Below are positions 31,950-35,269 of a DNA stretch of 35,269 nt, in pieces. The notes beneath the pieces are model-generated. The model made no database searches, was not told the origin of the DNA, and was given only the letters and a program-made list of their open reading frames with translations. This DNA comes from Paenimyroides tangerinum (GTDB lineage: Bacteria > Bacteroidota > Bacteroidia > Flavobacteriales > Flavobacteriaceae), in contig NZ_RQVQ01000030.1 of assembly GCF_003865405.1 (NCBI RefSeq), forward strand, positions 241 to 35,509. The letters run 5' to 3'. Within the stretch, counting starts at the first letter, position 1. Each line of letters begins with the position of its first letter. The position numbers and the translations under genes are program-made.

Positions 31950-32384
31950 ATGCAACAGTTAAACTTTCCAAGTTTTCAATTTCGATTCAAAAATAGTGAA
32001 AATAAACTCTATATATTTGATGAAATTCGTAAAAAGTTTTTTTTACTTACTCCAGAAGAATGGGTAAGACAACATGTTTTGCATTATTTTTTATATGTTA
32101 AAAAATACACTCGCTCGTACATCAATGTAGAAAAAATTGTTAAAATTAACGGTCAAAACAAAAGATATGACCTTGTTTTGCATAATAGTAACGGAACAAT
32201 TCATATCTTAGTCGAATGCAAAGAACCAAATGTTAAGATTTCCCAACAAACATTTGATCAAATTGCGAGATATAATGGGGTTCTAAATGCCGATTATTTA
32301 ATGGTTACCAACGGATTAGACCATTATTATTGTAAATTAGATTATGTAAATGAAGTTTATCATTTTTTAAATGATATTCCATAA
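31950..32384 (+). CDS. Stand-alone type I restriction HsdR N-terminal-like nuclease domain
   Basis: A 144-residue protein matching the HSDR_N-type PD-(D/E)xK nuclease domain: TPEEWVRQHVLHYFL, then Asp in KRYDLVLH, and HILVECKEP as the E-x-K motif, followed by FDQIARYNGVLNADYLMVTNG. All catalytic acidic and Lys residues are present. It has none of the helicase or translocase parts of a restriction enzyme and no modification partner, so it is not a restriction system; DNA repair or replication-linked nuclease activity is possible. ATG 31950 (MQQLNFPSF) is chosen because the upstream TTG lies before the -7 box. Confidence 0.8.
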   Translation: MQQLNFPSFQFRFKNSENKLYIFDEIRKKFFLLTPEEWVRQHVLHYFLYVKKYTRSYINVEKIVKINGQNKRYDLVLHNSNGTIHILVECKEPNVKISQQTFDQIARYNGVLNADYLMVTNGLDHYYCKLDYVNEVYHFLNDIP

Positions 32385-32395
32385 AACAAAAATAA

Positions 32396-33286
32396 ATGAA
32401 ATTAAAACACATTATAGCAATAGTTCCTTTTGTACTTTTTTCTTGTAATAACGGAAATTTATTGAATGATGAAGGTTCTGGAGAATCTATTTCTAACAGT
32501 CCCAATTTTGAATTACAAAATAAAAAATCACAAGAAATTATTAAGCAAATTGATGAAAAGCAACATACGCTTAAAACTAAATTAAAAAAGACTAAAGGTA
32601 AAAATGCAGATAATTTATATCTAGAATATTCAAAACTTTTAAATTCATTAATAAAAGAACTTGAAACCAATGAATACAATAGTTTAAGCATTTATAACAA
32701 ATGGGAAAACGAAATTGCTCCAGATTCGATTCAAAAGAAAATGGAACTTTACGATAAGTTACAAATTAAGATTATTGAAAATAACGATGGATCTTACAAT
32801 TTAAAATATCGTCCAGGTTTTTATTACGACATGTTTAAATATAAGGCTTCAAAAGATTTACGTGAATATTTGAAATTGGCAACTTTACAGCGTAAAAAAC
32901 CAATTGTTGTAGATGGTTTAATAAATGAAGACTGGTCTGAGATTAGTAATCGTTTGATAATCTGGGAAAACTTTATCAAGAATAATCCAAATTCAGCTTA
33001 TAAAGAAGATGCAAAAGGAAAATATTTAGAATTGATTCAATTGTATTTATTCGGTAACAAAAATGAACGCTCTTATTCAATAGATACAAAAAAAATTGAA
33101 CCATTAACAGAGCAGGAATACATGAATTTTGTTAAGAAATACGGAAAAACTACAACAGGAATAATCACAAAAAACTTTCTGGACTTTTTCTATACAAATG
33201 ACAAAAATTTCAGTTCAGAAGAATTCCACAAAAAAATAACAGAATATACAAACCAAGAGATTGAAAAGGAAATGAAAAAATTCTAA
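32396..33286 (+). CDS. Putative lipoprotein of unknown function
   Basis: A 296-residue lipoprotein (lipobox VLFSC, Cys17). The mature part is helical and charged, with a coiled-coil-like first half (KSQEIIKQIDEKQHTLKTKL) and short aromatic motifs (YRPGFYYDMFKYKASKDLREY). I do not recognise the domain. It is 11 bases after the nuclease-domain gene, and its stop overlaps the start of the glycosyltransferase gene (TAATG), which argues for translational coupling and a possible role in envelope assembly with it. Confidence 0.7.
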   Translation: MKLKHIIAIVPFVLFSCNNGNLLNDEGSGESISNSPNFELQNKKSQEIIKQIDEKQHTLKTKLKKTKGKNADNLYLEYSKLLNSLIKELETNEYNSLSIYNKWENEIAPDSIQKKMELYDKLQIKIIENNDGSYNLKYRPGFYYDMFKYKASKDLREYLKLATLQRKKPIVVDGLINEDWSEISNRLIIWENFIKNNPNSAYKEDAKGKYLELIQLYLFGNKNERSYSIDTKKIEPLTEQEYMNFVKKYGKTTTGIITKNFLDFFYTNDKNFSSEEFHKKITEYTNQEIEKEMKKF

Positions 33287-34287
33287 TGAAAGATTTTGCA
33301 ATTGTAATACTAAACTGGAACGGTAAAAATTTATTAAAGAAATTTTTACCGTTTCTTGTAAAATATAGTGCCGATGCAACTATATATTTAGCGGATAATG
33401 CGTCAACAGATGATTCAATTTCATTTGTAAATGATAATTATCCAATGGTTAAAATCATCAAAAACAATGATAATTTTGGATATGCAAAAGGATATAACGT
33501 ATCACTTAAACAAGTTTCTGAAAAATATTTATGTTTGATAAATTCTGACATTGAAGTTACTGAAAATTGGCTTGAACCAATCTTTAATTTGTTTGAAACT
33601 AATTCTGAAGTTGGAATTATTCAGCCAAAAATTTTAGATTTTAAAGACAAATCAAAATTTGAATATGCTGGTGCAGCAGGTGGATTTATTGATTCGTTAG
33701 GTTTTCCGTTTTGTCGTGGTCGAATTTTTGATTCTTTAGAAACTGATAAAAATCAATATAATGACATCACTCCTATTTTTTGGGCTTCAGGTGCATGTTT
33801 TTTTATTCGAAATCAAGTTTTTCAGGATTTAAACGGATTTGATGAAAACTTTTTTGCGCATCAAGAAGAAATTGATTTATGTTGGCGCGCATTTAATCAA
33901 AATATTCATGTTTATTATTGTGGAAAATCGACAGTTTATCATGTAGGCGGTGCAACTTTAGATGTTTCAAATCCCAAAAAAACATTCTTAAATTACAGAA
34001 ATTCGTTATTGATGTTGTATAAAAATCTTCCAAAAGAAGGTCGATTTGGAACTATTTTTAAACGTTTATGTTACGATGGAATTTCGGGTATTCGATTGAT
34101 GTTACAATTAAAACCAATGCATTGTTTTGCTATTATTCGTTCGCATTTTGCTTATTATGGAATGATTTCAAAATACAAAAACATTGATAATTCAAACAAT
34201 AAATCCAATTATTTTTATACAAAAGACATTGTAAAATCATATTTCATAGACAAGAAAAAAACGTTTAAGGAGATAAATAAAATCTAA
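33286..34287 (+). CDS. Glycosyltransferase family 2
   Basis: A 333-residue inverting GT-A glycosyltransferase resembling rhamnosyltransferases. The nucleotide-binding start is VILNWNGKNLL, then ADNASTDDS and NFGYAKGYN; the metal-binding site is NSDIEV, and the catalytic region WASGACFFIRNQVF with FFAHQEEIDLCWR is typical of this GT2 subgroup. The C-terminal 50 residues are basic and amphipathic, suggesting membrane association. Both ends are coupled: it overlaps the lipoprotein gene by one base and the next gene by one base (TAATG). The sugar and acceptor are unknown. Confidence 0.92.
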   Translation: MKDFAIVILNWNGKNLLKKFLPFLVKYSADATIYLADNASTDDSISFVNDNYPMVKIIKNNDNFGYAKGYNVSLKQVSEKYLCLINSDIEVTENWLEPIFNLFETNSEVGIIQPKILDFKDKSKFEYAGAAGGFIDSLGFPFCRGRIFDSLETDKNQYNDITPIFWASGACFFIRNQVFQDLNGFDENFFAHQEEIDLCWRAFNQNIHVYYCGKSTVYHVGGATLDVSNPKKTFLNYRNSLLMLYKNLPKEGRFGTIFKRLCYDGISGIRLMLQLKPMHCFAIIRSHFAYYGMISKYKNIDNSNNKSNYFYTKDIVKSYFIDKKKTFKEINKI

Positions 34288-35048
34288 TGACAGAAACTGA
34301 ATTAAAAGAATTTTTAGATGAAAAGGCCGATTTCTATAATAATCCGAATTTTATAGAAAGTGATCCTTTACAAATTCCACATTCCTTTTCTTTAAAAGAA
34401 GATATTGAAATTTCAGGTTTTTTAGCTTCAACAATTGCATGGGGAAATCGTAAAATGATTATCAATAATGCAAAAAAAATGATGGATTTGTTAGGAAATT
34501 CTCCGTACGATTTTGTTATGAATCACAATGAAGATCAATTAATTGATTTGGATGATTTTGTTCATCGAACGTTTAACGGAACGGATTTTAAGCAATTCAT
34601 CACTTCGTTAAAACATATTTATCAAAATCATAATGGTTTGGAAAATGCATTTTATAACGATGGAAATTTTAATTTACAGGAAAATATTTCTCATTTTAAA
34701 AAGGTATTTTTTGAAATTGAACATCCGTTAAGAACACAAAAACACATTTCTGATCCACTAAAAGGTTCTGCCGCAAAAAGACTTAATATGTTTTTGAGAT
34801 GGATGGTCAGAGATGATAATCGTGGAGTAGATTTAGGAATTTGGAAAAAAATTTCACCTTCACAATTATCTTGTCCACTTGACGTTCATTCTGGAAATAT
34901 GGCAAGAAAATTAAATATTTTGACTCGTAAACAAAATGACGCAAAAGCTTTGTTAGAATTAGATACCTATTTACGAACATTAGATCCAACAGATCCGTCT
35001 AAATATGATTTTGCATTATTCGGACTTGGAGCAATTGAAAAATTCTAA
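34287..35048 (+). CDS. TIGR02757 family protein
   Basis: A 253-residue protein recognised as the TIGR02757 (DUF2400) family from the conserved pieces SDPLQIPHSFS, DIEISGFLASTIAWGNRKMIINNAKKMM, LKGSAAKRLNMFLRWMVRDD, GVDLGIWKKI and CPLDVHSGNMARKL. Length is normal for the family. It is common in Bacteroidetes and Spirochaetes, of unknown function; the helical pattern with RWMVR recalls DNA glycosylase-like folds, but this is a guess. It ends the operon that begins at 31950 or 32396. Confidence 0.9.
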   Translation: MTETELKEFLDEKADFYNNPNFIESDPLQIPHSFSLKEDIEISGFLASTIAWGNRKMIINNAKKMMDLLGNSPYDFVMNHNEDQLIDLDDFVHRTFNGTDFKQFITSLKHIYQNHNGLENAFYNDGNFNLQENISHFKKVFFEIEHPLRTQKHISDPLKGSAAKRLNMFLRWMVRDDNRGVDLGIWKKISPSQLSCPLDVHSGNMARKLNILTRKQNDAKALLELDTYLRTLDPTDPSKYDFALFGLGAIEKF

Positions 35049-35107
35049 ATAGCCAACACAAACAAATAATACAAACCTTTTTATTATTATTTTTACTTTT
35101 TTAGTAT

Positions 35108-35115
35108 TAATTTTG
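35108..35115 (+). promoter_or_regulatory. -7 promoter box before the last, incomplete gene
   Basis: TAATTTTG fits TAnnTTTG, 44 bases before the ATG at 35160. Confidence 0.4.
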
Positions 35116-35159
35116 TTTTACAACACACATAAAATGTAACAACTATTTAACTACTAAAA

Positions 35160-35269
35160 TGGAAGAAATTTTAACTCAAGTAAGCGGATATGCAGCATCA
35201 GTTTTTTTAATAACCTGAATTCGATTATTAATACAAAGCTAACTGACTGGAATTTAGATGTTCAAATTT
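35160..35269 (+). pseudogene. Broken, incomplete start of a gene, possibly a MscS-type channel
   Basis: ATG 35160 opens MEEILTQVSGYAASVFLIT and then stops at TGA (35217). In another frame from about 35214 the sequence reads NLNSIINTKLTDWNLDVQI to the end of the window with protein-like character. Together they look like the N-terminus and the first linker of a small-conductance mechanosensitive channel, with the first membrane helix mostly deleted and a frame change. The window ends here, so the rest of the gene and even the family are uncertain. Confidence 0.35.

Noticed and set aside
31950..32384. Restriction-modification or other defence system
   Set aside because: Only the N-terminal nuclease domain type is present; no helicase, specificity or methylase gene is near.
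1..35269. CRISPR array, prophage, insertion sequence or integrated element
   Set aside because: No regular repeat/spacer pattern, transposase, integrase or phage structural gene was found; the single tRNA gene has no repeated 3' end in the window that I could see.

Overview
The window reads as chromosomal DNA of a flavobacterium (family Flavobacteriaceae, Flavobacterium/Myroides-like). It is very A+T rich, several genes follow a Bacteroidetes -7 box (TAnnTTTG), most starts lack a clear Shine-Dalgarno, lipoprotein signals end in short 'xxSC' lipoboxes, and several products belong to families I know mainly from this group (TIGR02757, a CAL67264-like mini membrane protein, a THUMP RNA methylase). 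No transposase, integrase, CRISPR array or rRNA is visible. The genus is an inference.

Layout. 1-6032: a tRNA-Ser(GCU), acetyl-CoA acetyltransferase, an NlpC/P60 peptidase, two DEAD-box helicases flanking an aldo/keto reductase, each unit closed by a hairpin terminator. 6031-8083: a coiled-coil protein and, reading left, a CLC-F type fluoride/proton antiporter whose leader carries a fluoride riboswitch at 7931-7983. 8114-12841: a GT9 glycosyltransferase, a small lipoprotein, a three-gene unit (YcxB-like membrane protein, DKNYY-repeat lipoprotein, XAC2610-like lipoprotein) and a periplasmic thioredoxin. 12842-17912: a possible short non-coding transcript, a secreted rhodanese, a hybrid histidine kinase with REC and Hpt domains, a membrane protein, a decayed lipoprotein gene and a small membrane protein. 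18156-21462: a LolD-type ATPase, an alpha/beta hydrolase, a mostly non-coding gap, and a THUMP methyltransferase with a small membrane partner. 21560-23135: a SAM methyltransferase and a ZIP metal transporter with a His-rich loop.

23374-28239 is the most unusual stretch. Four overlapping genes (TM2 protein, DUF2752, DUF4870, M48 membrane metallopeptidase) are followed by a divergent Lgt-like membrane enzyme, two tandem paralogous mini membrane proteins, and a cysteine-rich radical SAM protein resembling tetraether lipid synthase (Tes/MJ0619). The last four genes look like one operon and suggest an uncharacterised membrane-lipid or lipid-to-protein modification system; that function is inference.

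28463-35269: a DoxX-like membrane protein behind a secreted protein with a C-terminal hydrophobic/RKKK tail, a stand-alone EF-Tu-domain-like protein, the mini membrane protein, DNA polymerase III delta (holA) divergent from a stand-alone HsdR-N-type nuclease domain, a tightly coupled lipoprotein/GT2/TIGR02757 unit, and at the right edge what may be the damaged start of a mechanosensitive channel gene.
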